From the NCBI GenBank assembly GCA_902530745.1, contig CACABO010000008.1, positions 1 to 64,000 of the forward strand: a DNA stretch of 64,000 nucleotides, written 5' to 3'. This stretch comes from an uncultured Alphaproteobacteria bacterium (GTDB taxonomy: Bacteria > Pseudomonadota > Alphaproteobacteria > HIMB59). The position numbers were made by a program, and so were the translations under genes. Positions within the stretch are counted from its first letter, which is position 1. Each line of letters starts with the position of its first letter. This document shows, piece by piece, positions 32,508-42,121 of this stretch. The notes below the pieces were generated by a model. That model ran no database searches. It was not told the DNA's origin and was given only the letters and a program-made list of their open reading frames with translations.

Positions 32508-33086
32508 TTATTTAACACAATGTTCATTGTCCCAAAATTTATTAACCTTTGGCATTATTAATGGCAGTTTAGCAATAACAGTAGGTCCAAATTTTTCTAT
32601 ATCTCCAGTTGCAAGAACGTAATTACCCATATTAATTTCATTGAAAACTTTAATGTAGTATGAACCTGGTTCGTAAGTTACTGTACTTTTAAAATCTTCA
32701 CCTATTTGTGGTCCTATCCAATACCATTTTTTACCATAAGGCTCATACCATTCCCACCACTCAAAATTTTGACCATCAACTTCCTCGATAACACTTAACT
32801 CAAGGTCTTTACCTTCTAAAATACTAAATGAGAACTTTCTAAATGTATTACAATCATCAATTTTTGGAACAGTAATACCAACATAAAAATTAAATTTCTG
32901 ATCAGAATTTATCAAGTAATAATGTGGATCACCATTTAATTTAGAGTATATTGCTTTTGATATTTCTGGTTTTTCTATTTGATATGCCTCATTAGGTTTA
33001 TTTGGGTTTGAGTCATTTATTACAGGTTGATGAGCATAGGATAATGAAGAAAAGGTAATTAAAATAAAAACACTAAAAAATTTCAT
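32508..33086 (-). CDS. Secreted/periplasmic protein of unknown function
   Basis: A 192-residue protein with a clean signal peptide (MKFFSVFILITFSSLSYA, cleavage before HQPV). The mature part looks beta-rich with YYLINSDQKFNFYVGIT, an aromatic cluster WWEWYEPYGKKWYWIGP and a GSYYIKVFNE segment, resembling a small jelly-roll or pre-peptidase-type ligand domain. Two cysteines (DDCN and EHC near the end) could form a disulfide. I do not recognise the family with certainty. It is divergent from the Pcm-like gene over 82 bp. Confidence 0.6.
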   Translation of the reverse strand: MKFFSVFILITFSSLSYAHQPVINDSNPNKPNEAYQIEKPEISKAIYSKLNGDPHYYLINSDQKFNFYVGITVPKIDDCNTFRKFSFSILEGKDLELSVIEEVDGQNFEWWEWYEPYGKKWYWIGPQIGEDFKSTVTYEPGSYYIKVFNEINMGNYVLATGDIEKFGPTVIAKLPLIMPKVNKFWDNEHCVK

Positions 33087-33168
33087 AGTTTAATTTACAT
33101 TATTATTTTATATGAGGCGAATATGATCTATGAAAAACAATTAATTTTGTTATAAATCAAACTTTATA

Positions 33169-33831
33169 ATGAATTTTGAACAAGCAAGAACAAATATGGT
33201 TCTTAATCAACTAAGAGCTAATCGTATAAAAAACTCATCTTTAATTGAAAAAATTGAATTATTTCCAAGAGAAAACTTGTATCCAAAATCTTATAAACAT
33301 TTGGCTTACTCTGATAAGATTATATTTTTAGATGATGGTCGCTTTATTCTACCTCCTTTAACATCATTTCATTTATTACAAGCTTTGGGAGAGATTGATG
33401 ATGAGTGTATTTTAGAAATTGGTTCTGGATTTGGTACATCAACATCTATTATAAATAAATTTTCCTCTAGTATTGACTGTATAGAGTCTTCTATGCAAAT
33501 GACTGAAGTTTTCAAAAATAGTATGAAAGACGGTTTATTCAATGCCTCTTTATTAGATTTAACGATAGAGGAATTTTTCAATAACAAAAAGCCAAATATT
33601 AAAAAATACCAAAAGATTATTATTAATGGTTCACTTGATGAAGAGCCCATAAACATAATTAAAAATGCATCTGATAATGCAGAGATAGTTTGTATTATTG
33701 ATAACCAAGATTTTAAACATAAGATTGTTAAATATATAAAAGTAGGAGGCAAATCGAATAAGTTTGTTATAGATGAAGCCTCTTCTTCTTATATTTATAA
33801 ATATGTTCAATCCGAACCATTTGTTTTTTAG
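33169..33831 (+). CDS. Protein-L-isoaspartate O-methyltransferase-family protein
   Basis: A 220-residue Pcm-like protein. The start MNFEQARTNMVLNQLRANRI is typical of the alphaproteobacterial Pcm-like gene that normally precedes tolC. The SAM-binding motif is ILEIGSGFGTSTSII, after PPLTSFHLLQAL, which corresponds to the substrate-loop region. The rest is shorter and more divergent than true Pcm, so repair activity on isoaspartyl residues is uncertain. valS starts 3 bp after the stop; tolC, expected between them in other alphaproteobacteria, is absent here. Confidence 0.8.
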   Translation: MNFEQARTNMVLNQLRANRIKNSSLIEKIELFPRENLYPKSYKHLAYSDKIIFLDDGRFILPPLTSFHLLQALGEIDDECILEIGSGFGTSTSIINKFSSSIDCIESSMQMTEVFKNSMKDGLFNASLLDLTIEEFFNNKKPNIKKYQKIIINGSLDEEPINIIKNASDNAEIVCIIDNQDFKHKIVKYIKVGGKSNKFVIDEASSSYIYKYVQSEPFVF

Positions 33832-33834
33832 CAA

Positions 33835-36432
33835 ATGGATGAATTTCAAAATAAAAAAGAATATGAAAATGAAATTTATCAGCTTTGGTTAGACAAAGAA
33901 TGTTTTAAACCTAAATACAATTTTGATAAAAACTTTTCTATTTGTATACCTCCCCCAAATGTAACAGGGTCGTTGCATATGGGACATGCACTTAATAACA
34001 CTATTCAGGATATTTTAACAAGATATCACCGAATGAATGGATTTAATACTCTTTGGCAACCTGGAACAGACCATGCAGGCATAGCGACACAAATGGTTGT
34101 GGAAAGAAACTTAGCTGAGAAAAATATTTATCGTAAAGATCTCACAAGAGAAGAATTCATTGAAAAAATATGGGAGTGGAAAGAATATTCGGGTTCCACA
34201 ATCATAAATCAATTAAAAAGGCTTGGTAGTTCATGTGATTGGTCAAGGGAAAGATTTACGATGGATGACGGATTGTCATCTGCAGTTAGAAAGGTTTTTG
34301 TTAAATTATATACAGAGGGGTTGATATATAAAGATCAAGCTCTTGTTAATTGGGATACCAAATTTAAAACAGCTATTTCTGATTTAGAAGTTGTTCCTAC
34401 GGATGTAAGCACCCAAATTTACTATATAAAATATCCGAGCTCTAATTCTGGGAGTATAACTGTTGCAACAGTTAGGCCAGAAACAATTTTTGGTGATGTT
34501 GCTATAGCAGTTAACCCCAATGACAGTAGATATACTTCATTAAAAAAAGAAACTTTTACTATTCCTTTAACATCAAGATCTATTCCACTTATATTTGATG
34601 AATATTCTGATCCGGAAATGGGAAGTGGTGCAGTTAAAATTACCCCAGCACACGATTTTAACGATTTTGAAATCGGTAAAAGGCACAACTTAGAACTATT
34701 AAATATTCTAAACGAGGACGGATCATTGAACGAAAATTGTCCAAAAGAATTTCAGGGTTTAGATCGATTTGAGGCAAGAAAAAAAGTTGTTCAATTGCTA
34801 AAAGAAAAAGGTTTTTTAGAAAAAATTGAAGATTATAAAACTACAATACCATATGGTGATCGCTCTAACACTGTTGTCGAACCTTTTTTAACTCATCAGT
34901 GGTTTTGTAATGCTGAAGAATTAGCAAAACAGGCAATGAAAGTTGTAAAAGATGGTGATACAAAATTTTTTCCCTCAAATTGGGAGAAAACATACTTTCA
35001 ATGGATGGAAAATATAAGACCATGGTGTATTTCTCGACAAATATGGTGGGGACATCAAATTCCAGTTTGGTATGGCCCTGATGGAAAAGAATTTTGTGCA
35101 GAAACTGAAGAAGAAGCGAAAAATTTAGCTGTAGACTTTTATAAAGCGGATAAAATAATTTTAAAAAGAGATCAAGACGTCTTAGACACCTGGTTCTCCT
35201 CAGCTCTTTGGCCTTTCTCTACATTGGGATGGCCCAACAAAGAACAAACATTAGATACATTTTACCCTAATTCTGTACTAGTTACGGGTTTTGATATCAT
35301 CTTTTTCTGGGTTGCCCGCATGATGATGATGGGTAATAAATTTATGTCAGAAACACCTTTTAAAACTGTTTATGTTCATGCTCTCGTTCGTGATGAAAAA
35401 GGTCAAAAAATGTCAAAATCAAAAGGTAATGTCATAGATCCTTTAGAAATAATCGACAAGTATGGTGCAGATACACTTCGCTTTACTCTAACATCATTAA
35501 ATACACCTGGAAGGGATGTAAGATTAAGTGAGCAACGTATAGCAGGTTATAGAAACTTCGTTACTAAAATCACCAATGCCTATAAGTTTGCTGAATTTAA
35601 AGGAATTTATCCATTTACAGATAATGGCAAAGTTAACCCTAACCATATTTTTAATGTTTGGATTATAAATGAGTTTCAAGAGTTATATAAAAAAGTTCAA
35701 GAAAATTATGAGAAGTACTATTTTCATGAAGTAGCTAATCAACTATATCATTTTACATGGCATACTTTTTGTGACTGGTATATTGAACTTTCTAAAAATC
35801 TTTTAGACGACAATCAATTTAGAGATGAAACCAAACAAACTTTTCATTTAGTATTTAATTCTTTATTGCAACTTTTACATCCAGTGATTCCTTTTATCAC
35901 TGAAAAATTGTGGAGTAAAAATAATAAAGATATCTTGATGAGTCATCAGTGGGACTATGTTGATCTAAAAACAGAGATTGAACATGTATCTAAAACAAAA
36001 TTATTTATTGATTTTATAGAGGAATACAGGTCAATGGAAAAACTTTTTGAAATCAAAAAAGAAGATACTGTAGAAATTTTTTCTAAAAACCAATTAATTC
36101 AAACAATTTTAGAAGATAATAAAAAAACATTTGAATTTTTAACAAGAAAAAAACTTTCATCATCCCATAAAGACAATAGTGTTACTTTACCTTTTAAAGA
36201 GTTTGATTTTGAAATTTCCACTAGCCAAATTGATAAATCTAAAATCAAAGAAAAACTTCAAGAAAATAAAAGCTCTTTGGAAAAAGAAAAAAATACGATT
36301 GATAAAAATTTATCAAATGAAAATTTTGTATCAAAAGCTCCAAAAGATCTCATTGATCAAAATAAAGAGAGACAAAGTTCAATTAATATGGAATTGTCTA
36401 AAATTGATAGTATATTAATTAATATTCAATAA
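33835..36432 (+). CDS. valS: Valyl-tRNA synthetase
   Basis: An 865-residue class Ia synthetase charging tRNA-Val. The HIGH signature is in PNVTGSLHMGHALNNT, the tryptophan-rich region is PWCISRQIWWGHQIPVWYG, and KMSKS is in GQKMSKSKGNVIDP. The CP1 editing domain lies between. A C-terminal coiled coil of about 70 residues (charged, from about 800) is the ValRS tRNA-binding arm. The stop overlaps the ilvD start (TAATG), pairing the charging enzyme with a gene of branched-chain amino acid synthesis. Confidence 0.97.
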   Translation: MDEFQNKKEYENEIYQLWLDKECFKPKYNFDKNFSICIPPPNVTGSLHMGHALNNTIQDILTRYHRMNGFNTLWQPGTDHAGIATQMVVERNLAEKNIYRKDLTREEFIEKIWEWKEYSGSTIINQLKRLGSSCDWSRERFTMDDGLSSAVRKVFVKLYTEGLIYKDQALVNWDTKFKTAISDLEVVPTDVSTQIYYIKYPSSNSGSITVATVRPETIFGDVAIAVNPNDSRYTSLKKETFTIPLTSRSIPLIFDEYSDPEMGSGAVKITPAHDFNDFEIGKRHNLELLNILNEDGSLNENCPKEFQGLDRFEARKKVVQLLKEKGFLEKIEDYKTTIPYGDRSNTVVEPFLTHQWFCNAEELAKQAMKVVKDGDTKFFPSNWEKTYFQWMENIRPWCISRQIWWGHQIPVWYGPDGKEFCAETEEEAKNLAVDFYKADKIILKRDQDVLDTWFSSALWPFSTLGWPNKEQTLDTFYPNSVLVTGFDIIFFWVARMMMMGNKFMSETPFKTVYVHALVRDEKGQKMSKSKGNVIDPLEIIDKYGADTLRFTLTSLNTPGRDVRLSEQRIAGYRNFVTKITNAYKFAEFKGIYPFTDNGKVNPNHIFNVWIINEFQELYKKVQENYEKYYFHEVANQLYHFTWHTFCDWYIELSKNLLDDNQFRDETKQTFHLVFNSLLQLLHPVIPFITEKLWSKNNKDILMSHQWDYVDLKTEIEHVSKTKLFIDFIEEYRSMEKLFEIKKEDTVEIFSKNQLIQTILEDNKKTFEFLTRKKLSSSHKDNSVTLPFKEFDFEISTSQIDKSKIKEKLQENKSSLEKEKNTIDKNLSNENFVSKAPKDLIDQNKERQSSINMELSKIDSILINIQ

Positions 36433-38144
36433 TGGTTGATAAAAGCAAATTACCAAGTAGACATGTTTCTGTAGGTCCTAAAAGTGCACCACATAGAGCT
36501 TTTTATTATGCTATGGGCATTACCGAAGAACAGATTAAACAACCTTTTGTCGGTGTAGTAACCACATGGAATGAGTCTGCCCCTTGCAATATTTCACTTT
36601 CTCGCCAAGCTCAATCAGCCAAAAAAGGTGTGTGGGATGCAAAAGGTACACCAAGAGAATTTACCACCATTACTGTTACTGATGGTATTGCTATGGGTCA
36701 TGAGGGAATGAAATCTTCTTTAACTAGTAGGGAGATTATAGCTGACTCAACTGAACTTTCTGTAAGAGGGCACTGTTATGATGCCTTAGTTGGTTTAGCT
36801 GGGTGTGATAAATCTTTGCCAGGTTTAATGATGGCAATGCTAAGACTTAATGTGCCATCTGTATTTATGTACGGTGGATCTATATTACCAGGTGTTTATA
36901 AGGATAAGGACGTAACAATAGTAGATGTTTTTGAAGCTGTTGGAAAACATTCAACAGGAAAGATTTCAGATCAAGAACTCCATGACATTGAGTGTGTTGC
37001 CTGTCCATCTGCTGGATCCTGTGGCGGACAGTTTACTGCAAATACCATGGCATGCGTTTCAGAGACTATTGGTTTAGCTCTTCCAGGTTCTGCTATGACA
37101 CCAGCTCCTTATGAAAGTAGAGATAAATATGCTTATGAAAGTGGAAAAGTAGTTATGGAATTAATTGAAAAAAACTTGAGACCTAGGGATATTGTTACAA
37201 AACAATCATTAATAAATGCGGCTGTGGTTGTTTCAGCATCAGGTGGATCAACCAACGCAGGTTTACATCTACCTGCTATGGCTCATGAAGCTGGTATTGA
37301 ATTTACTTTGGAAGATGTCTGTAATATTTTCCAATCAACACCTTATATAGGTAATTTAGCCCCTGGGGGGAAATATGTAGCTAAAGATTTATATGAAGTT
37401 GGTGGCGTTCCTGTTCTAATTAAAGCACTCATTGATGGCGGGTTGATTGATGGATCATGCATGACTGTTACTGGAAAAACGTTAGCTGAAAATGTAAAAG
37501 ATGTGGAGTTACCAAAAAATCAAGATGTTGTTTATCCTGTCAGTAGCCCAATTACTAAAACAGGTGGCGTGGTAGGTTTGAAAGGTTCACTTGCTCCTGA
37601 TGGTGCGATTGTAAAAATAGCTGGACTTAAAAAATTACAGTTCAAAGGAAAGGCAATTTGCTTTGATAGAGAAGAACATGCTCTAGACGCTGTCTTAAAT
37701 GGTAAAATTAAACCTGGTCATGTTGTGATTATAAGATACGAGGGCCCAAAAGGAGGACCAGGTATGAGAGAAATGCTATCTACCACTAGTGCCCTTTATG
37801 GACAAGATCTTGGCGAAGAGGTAGCTTTAATTACTGACGGAAGGTTCTCTGGAGGTACACGAGGTTTTTGTATCGGCCATGTAGGTCCAGAGGCTTATGA
37901 TTGTGGGCCTATAGCGTTAGTTGAAGATGGCGATGAAATAGAAATTGATGCAGAGAAAAATATACTAAATTTGAATGTAGACGAAAAAACGTTATCCGAT
38001 AGAAAAATTAAATGGGTTAATAAAGAACCAGAGTTTATGTCAGGTACTTTATGGAAATATATGAAAACTGTTGGACCAGCAAACCTAGGGGCAGTTACAC
38101 ACCCTGGTGGTAAATTAGAAAAAAAGACTTATTCAGATATTTAA
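36432..38144 (+). CDS. ilvD: Dihydroxy-acid dehydratase
   Basis: A 570-residue IlvD/Edd-family Fe-S dehydratase for valine, isoleucine and pantothenate precursors. Cluster cysteines are in the segments WNESAPCNISL, GLAGCDKSLPG and CPSAGSCGGQFTANTM. The C-terminal TDGRFSGGTRGFCIGHVGPEA is the substrate-binding region. It is noticeably less AT-rich than its neighbours, as expected for a highly expressed conserved gene. It is coupled to valS and converges on xthA (12-bp overlap). Confidence 0.97.
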   Translation: MVDKSKLPSRHVSVGPKSAPHRAFYYAMGITEEQIKQPFVGVVTTWNESAPCNISLSRQAQSAKKGVWDAKGTPREFTTITVTDGIAMGHEGMKSSLTSREIIADSTELSVRGHCYDALVGLAGCDKSLPGLMMAMLRLNVPSVFMYGGSILPGVYKDKDVTIVDVFEAVGKHSTGKISDQELHDIECVACPSAGSCGGQFTANTMACVSETIGLALPGSAMTPAPYESRDKYAYESGKVVMELIEKNLRPRDIVTKQSLINAAVVVSASGGSTNAGLHLPAMAHEAGIEFTLEDVCNIFQSTPYIGNLAPGGKYVAKDLYEVGGVPVLIKALIDGGLIDGSCMTVTGKTLAENVKDVELPKNQDVVYPVSSPITKTGGVVGLKGSLAPDGAIVKIAGLKKLQFKGKAICFDREEHALDAVLNGKIKPGHVVIIRYEGPKGGPGMREMLSTTSALYGQDLGEEVALITDGRFSGGTRGFCIGHVGPEAYDCGPIALVEDGDEIEIDAEKNILNLNVDEKTLSDRKIKWVNKEPEFMSGTLWKYMKTVGPANLGAVTHPGGKLEKKTYSDI

Positions 38145-38900
38145 ATCTATGAGAATAGGGCAATGATCAGAGGGTCTATCCATATCACGGTATTCTTTTA
38201 ATACTTTTAGTTTCATTATTTTACTTTTCAAAAATGGAGATAAAAGAAAGAAGTCTATTCTTATTCCTTCCTCTTTTCCAAATTTGTAAGTTTTATAGTC
38301 AAAAAAAGTATAACTTTGTTTTTTTGGAGTAGTCTTAAACACATCAATTAGATCTAGATTTATTAATTTATAAAATTCTTTTCTAGACTCAGGTTGTGCT
38401 AGAGCATCATTTTTATATTTTTTAATATCATGAGCATCTTCATCATCTGGAATAATATTAAAATCTCCCATTAATAAAACTTCATGTTCTTTTTTAAGTA
38501 TTTCTATTTCTCTATAAAGTAATTTCATCCATTCAAGTTTATTTGTAAATTTGTCTGTATCTATAGGATTTCCATTAGGGAAATAACAATTGAGGATTGC
38601 TAAATTTTTATCTTTTATAATAACTGTATTGTTTCTTGCTTGTGTTATATTTAACTTCTTTAAAGGTTTTTCATTTAATACAATCTCACTTTTACAAGAA
38701 ACACTTACCCCATTATAGCTTTTTTGAGTTTCAGCCACTGTTTTCAATGAAAATTGATTAAAAAAATTTTCTACGTATTCTTTATCTAATATCTTCAGTT
38801 CTTGTAAGCAAAATATATCTGGAGTTTCTGTTTTTATTATTTTTTCTATAAGTGGTTCTCGAGCTCTTAAAGAATTTACATTCCAACTAATTATTTTCAC
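38133..38900 (-). CDS. xthA: Exodeoxyribonuclease III / AP endonuclease
   Basis: A 255-residue endonuclease/exonuclease/phosphatase-fold enzyme of the Xth family for base-excision repair. Motifs in order: ISWNVNSLRARE, CLQELKILD (metal Glu), MGDFNIIPDDEDAHD, IRIDFFLLS and the terminal SDHCPILIDL (catalytic Asp-His). It lies 2 bp downstream of erpA on the same strand and is probably co-transcribed with it. Confidence 0.93.
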   Translation of the reverse strand: MKIISWNVNSLRAREPLIEKIIKTETPDIFCLQELKILDKEYVENFFNQFSLKTVAETQKSYNGVSVSCKSEIVLNEKPLKKLNITQARNNTVIIKDKNLAILNCYFPNGNPIDTDKFTNKLEWMKLLYREIEILKKEHEVLLMGDFNIIPDDEDAHDIKKYKNDALAQPESRKEFYKLINLDLIDVFKTTPKKQSYTFFDYKTYKFGKEEGIRIDFFLLSPFLKSKIMKLKVLKEYRDMDRPSDHCPILIDLNI

Positions 38901-38902
38901 AA

Positions 38903-39229
38903 TTAAACGCTAAATGATGTGCCACAGCCACAAGAATTTTTAGCATTAGGATTTGAAATAGAGAAACTAGAGCCTATCAATTCATCTTTATAATCTAATT
39001 CAGACTCATTTATGAAAGTCATAGAATTTTTATCGATCAAAATTTGTAAATCTTTAAAATTAAATACATGATCTTTGGTTTCATTAATTACATTTTCACT
39101 TTTAAATACGTACTGGAATCCAGAACATCCACCACCTTTGACTCTGATTCTAAAATATTTCATATTTTGATCTTTTAGAACTTCTTGAATTTTATTTATA
39201 GCTTTATCTGTTATATTAATACTTCCCAT
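38903..39229 (-). CDS. erpA: Iron-sulfur cluster insertion protein (A-type carrier)
   Basis: A 108-residue HesB/IscA-family carrier. The three conserved cysteines are in VKGGGCSGFQYVF and the C-terminal SCGCGTSFSV. It receives Fe-S clusters from the scaffold and delivers them to targets; IlvD next door is a Fe-S enzyme. Its start codon abuts that of dgt on the other strand (CATATG, 39227-39232), so the divergent promoters must lie inside the opposite coding regions. Assignment to erpA rather than iscA rests on alphaproteobacterial synteny with dgt-argS. Confidence 0.9.
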   Translation of the reverse strand: MGSINITDKAINKIQEVLKDQNMKYFRIRVKGGGCSGFQYVFKSENVINETKDHVFNFKDLQILIDKNSMTFINESELDYKDELIGSSFSISNPNAKNSCGCGTSFSV

Positions 39230-40339
39230 ATGTTCAGTAATTTATCAGCTTTACCAGAAAATTCAAAAGGAAGACTTTACGATGAAATAAATGATCATCG
39301 ATCACTTTACGAAAGAGATAGAGACAGAATTTATCATTCAACAGCCTTTAGAAAACTAAAAGATAAAACACAAGTATTTATGTTTGAAAAAGGTGATTAT
39401 TATAGAAATAGACTAACACATACTCTTGAGGTATCTCAAATAGCAAGATCTATAAGTAGAAAATTGTCTTTAAATGAAGATCTCACTGAATGTATAGCGC
39501 TATCTCATGATTTAGGTCATAGTCCTTTTGGTCATGTGGGCGAAGAAATAATTACTCAAGAATTAGATGCAAATTTTAACCATAATTATCAATCTTTTAG
39601 ACAAATTACATTATTAGAAAAGAGATATATAAATTTTGATGGTTTAAATTTAACTTGGGAAACAATAGATGGTTTAATAAAGCATAATGGAAAAATACTA
39701 GAAACAAATAAAAACTACGACTTATCAAAAAATTTTAAATTTGATTTAAATAAGAATCCCTCTTTAGAGGCTCAAATAGCTTCCTTGTCTGATGATATAG
39801 CTTACATAGCTCATGATTTCGATGACGCTTTAAGATCAGGTATTCTGACAATATCAAGTTTAGCTGAAAATAAAGAACAATTTAATTTTATAGATTTTTC
39901 ATACATTGCAAACTTAGATAAAAGTATTGCAAGAAATTACTTTTCAAGATCCATTATGAACTACTTAATTTTGGATCTTCTTAACGAAACTGAAAATACT
40001 CTTTCTAATAATTCACAAATAAGATCGATTGAAGATGTTATAATAAACACAAATTTTTTGGTTAAGTTTAGTCCTCCAGTATTAGATAAAGTAAAATTTC
40101 TTAAAAATTTTCTATTCGAATTTTTTTACACATCTGATTTTGTATATAAAAATAGAACGCAAGCTGAAAAAATTTTAGTATCTATAATTAAATTATTAAA
40201 TAATGATACCTCTATGCTTCCATCTAAATGGAAAGAAAAATTACAATATGATACAGATAAGCAACAAATAATAGTCGATTATGTATGTGGTATGACAGAT
40301 CAGTATGCTATAAATTTCTATAAAAAATATGTTACATAA
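39230..40339 (+). CDS. dgt: dGTP triphosphohydrolase-like HD protein
   Basis: A 369-residue HD-domain nucleotidase starting at ATG 39230 (MFSNLSALPENSKGRLYDE). The longer in-frame start at 39185 would overlap erpA and is less likely. The N-terminal block ERDRDRIYHSTAFRKLKDKTQVF is characteristic of the Dgt family. Metal ligands are RLTHTLEVSQIA (H), LSHDLGHSPFGHVGEE (HD) and SLSDDIAYIAHDFDDAL. It hydrolyses dNTPs to deoxynucleosides and triphosphate, controlling nucleotide pools. It overlaps argS by 11 bp, in the conserved alphaproteobacterial order. Confidence 0.93.
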   Translation: MFSNLSALPENSKGRLYDEINDHRSLYERDRDRIYHSTAFRKLKDKTQVFMFEKGDYYRNRLTHTLEVSQIARSISRKLSLNEDLTECIALSHDLGHSPFGHVGEEIITQELDANFNHNYQSFRQITLLEKRYINFDGLNLTWETIDGLIKHNGKILETNKNYDLSKNFKFDLNKNPSLEAQIASLSDDIAYIAHDFDDALRSGILTISSLAENKEQFNFIDFSYIANLDKSIARNYFSRSIMNYLILDLLNETENTLSNNSQIRSIEDVIINTNFLVKFSPPVLDKVKFLKNFLFEFFYTSDFVYKNRTQAEKILVSIIKLLNNDTSMLPSKWKEKLQYDTDKQQIIVDYVCGMTDQYAINFYKKYVT

Positions 40340-41978
40340 ATTAAAAAAATCTCTTTTTGAAATATTAATTAAAATTGATAAGAACGTTAGTATTAATTTT
40401 GAAGATGTAGAAGTTGAAACACTTTTTGACAAAAAAGGAGATTTTACAACTAATGCTGCTCTAAAATTTGCAAAAATATTTGGAAAAAATCCAAATCAAT
40501 TAGCAGACATTATTTTAAAGGCTATTAATTTAAATAATTTTGAAAAAGTACAAATTGCTGGACCTGGCTTTATAAATTTTTTTCTTAAGGATGAAAGTTT
40601 TAATCCTCAATTATTTAATTATGAAAAAGAATTTACAGAAAATGAAAAGGTAAATATCGAATTTGTGTCTGCAAATCCAACAGGCCCATTACACTTAGCA
40701 CACGGAAGAGGTGCAGTTGTTGGGGATGTTTTATCTAATTTATTTGAGTATTTTGGACATCCTGTAACTCGAGAATATTATGTAAATAACACAGGTAATC
40801 AAATTAATGAATTTCTATCTTCAATACTTTATTCGATTTCACATACATATAATCTAAATCTTAATGAAAAACAATTTTACAAAGGTGATTACATTAATGA
40901 TATAGCAAAGAACTGTTACGAAAAATTTAAACCAATATTTGATAATAAGCTAAGTTTTGATGAGAAAAACAATATAGTAAATTATGCTATTGAAAATCTT
41001 GTCAATCAGACGCTTCAAACACTTGGCACAGCAGGGATTAAATTCGATCAAATTTCATATGAAACAACCATTATGGATAAGGGTCATCTCCCGATAATTC
41101 TTGAAAAATTTAAGCAAAAAGATCTAACATATGAAGGTCAATTAAATGCCCCTAAAGATTTTACGGGCACTTTAAAAGATAATCAGCTAACAATATTTAA
41201 ATCAACTCTTTTTGAGGATGATGAAGATAGAGCGTTAACTAAAAATGATGGCACTCCCACTTATTTTGCAAATGATATTGCTTATCATGAAGATAAATTT
41301 CAAAGAGGATTTAATAAATTAATAAATATATGGGGCGCAGATCATTTAGGATATCTCAAAAGATTGTCATCAGCGATAACTTCTTTACATCCAAAAATTG
41401 ATTTTTCAGTTGTTTTTTGTCAAATTGTTAATTTAAAACGCGATAATAAAATACAAAAACTCTCAAAAAGAGAGGGTAACATTTTTGAACTAAAAAATTT
41501 AATAGATGAAATAGGAATTGATAATTTTAGATATTTTATGTCTTACAGAAAAAATGATACTCACATGGATTTAGACATAGATTTAATTAAGAGAGAGAAC
41601 AAGGAAAATCCCATTTATTATATTCAGTATTCTTATGCTAGAACACAATCCATTTTAAATAAGGTAAATAAAGTTGTTGATACACCCGTTATAATTACTT
41701 CAGAATTAAAAAACTTATATAAAAAATTATTGGAGTGGGATAATGTGGTAAAATCTGCATATTTAAAAAAAGAAGTTCACTTAATAGCACACTACTTAGA
41801 GAGTTTGTCTTCATATTTCCATACATTATGGTCCTCTTCAAAAAATAAACCATCAGTAAAATTTTTAGATAATGAGAATAATATTTCCTCTAATCTAATT
41901 AAGTTATTACATAATTATCAAAATGTCTTAGACGAAGGGTTAAAAATTTTAGGCATAAAGCCTAAATTACAAATGTGA
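40329..41978 (+). CDS. argS: Arginyl-tRNA synthetase
   Basis: A 549-residue class I synthetase for tRNA-Arg. The HIGH-type motif is ANPTGPLHLAHGRGAVVGD, the KMSK-type region is reduced to KIQKLSKREGN, and the DALR anticodon-binding domain includes YIQYSYARTQSIL. The N-terminal Arg-S additional domain is present in the first about 85 residues. It overlaps dgt upstream and, by 4 bp (GTGA), a small membrane ORF downstream. Confidence 0.96.
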   Translation: MLHKLKKSLFEILIKIDKNVSINFEDVEVETLFDKKGDFTTNAALKFAKIFGKNPNQLADIILKAINLNNFEKVQIAGPGFINFFLKDESFNPQLFNYEKEFTENEKVNIEFVSANPTGPLHLAHGRGAVVGDVLSNLFEYFGHPVTREYYVNNTGNQINEFLSSILYSISHTYNLNLNEKQFYKGDYINDIAKNCYEKFKPIFDNKLSFDEKNNIVNYAIENLVNQTLQTLGTAGIKFDQISYETTIMDKGHLPIILEKFKQKDLTYEGQLNAPKDFTGTLKDNQLTIFKSTLFEDDEDRALTKNDGTPTYFANDIAYHEDKFQRGFNKLINIWGADHLGYLKRLSSAITSLHPKIDFSVVFCQIVNLKRDNKIQKLSKREGNIFELKNLIDEIGIDNFRYFMSYRKNDTHMDLDIDLIKRENKENPIYYIQYSYARTQSILNKVNKVVDTPVIITSELKNLYKKLLEWDNVVKSAYLKKEVHLIAHYLESLSSYFHTLWSSSKNKPSVKFLDNENNISSNLIKLLHNYQNVLDEGLKILGIKPKLQM

Positions 41979-42121
41979 AAAATCTTAAAATAGTAATAAT
42001 TATTTTTTTTTTAATTCTGATTTTATTATTTTCCTATCTGTTTTTTGATAATTACTTGAAGTATATTTTTTTTGATAATTTTATAACTATTACTGCTGAT
42101 GAATTTGATTTTATAAAATGA
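41975..42121 (+). CDS. 48-residue single-pass membrane protein at the SPOR-protein position
   Basis: GTG 41975 to TGA 42121 encodes 48 residues: a short basic start (MKNLKI), a hydrophobic helix (about 6-24, VIIIFFLILILLFSYLFF), then a polar tail ending ITADEFDFIK. Both ends overlap neighbours by exactly 4 bp (GTGA with argS, ATGA with nagZ), the hallmark of translational coupling. In other alphaproteobacteria this exact place holds a SPOR-domain cell-division protein with an N-terminal transmembrane helix. This may be its reduced relic or a replacement. There is no SPOR domain here. It is too short for ordinary ORF calling. Confidence 0.6.
   Translation: MKNLKIVIIIFFLILILLFSYLFFDNYLKYIFFDNFITITADEFDFIK

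Noticed and set aside
39185-39229. Extended start for dgt
   Set aside because: It would overlap the erpA N-terminus; the family-like N-terminus starts at 39230.
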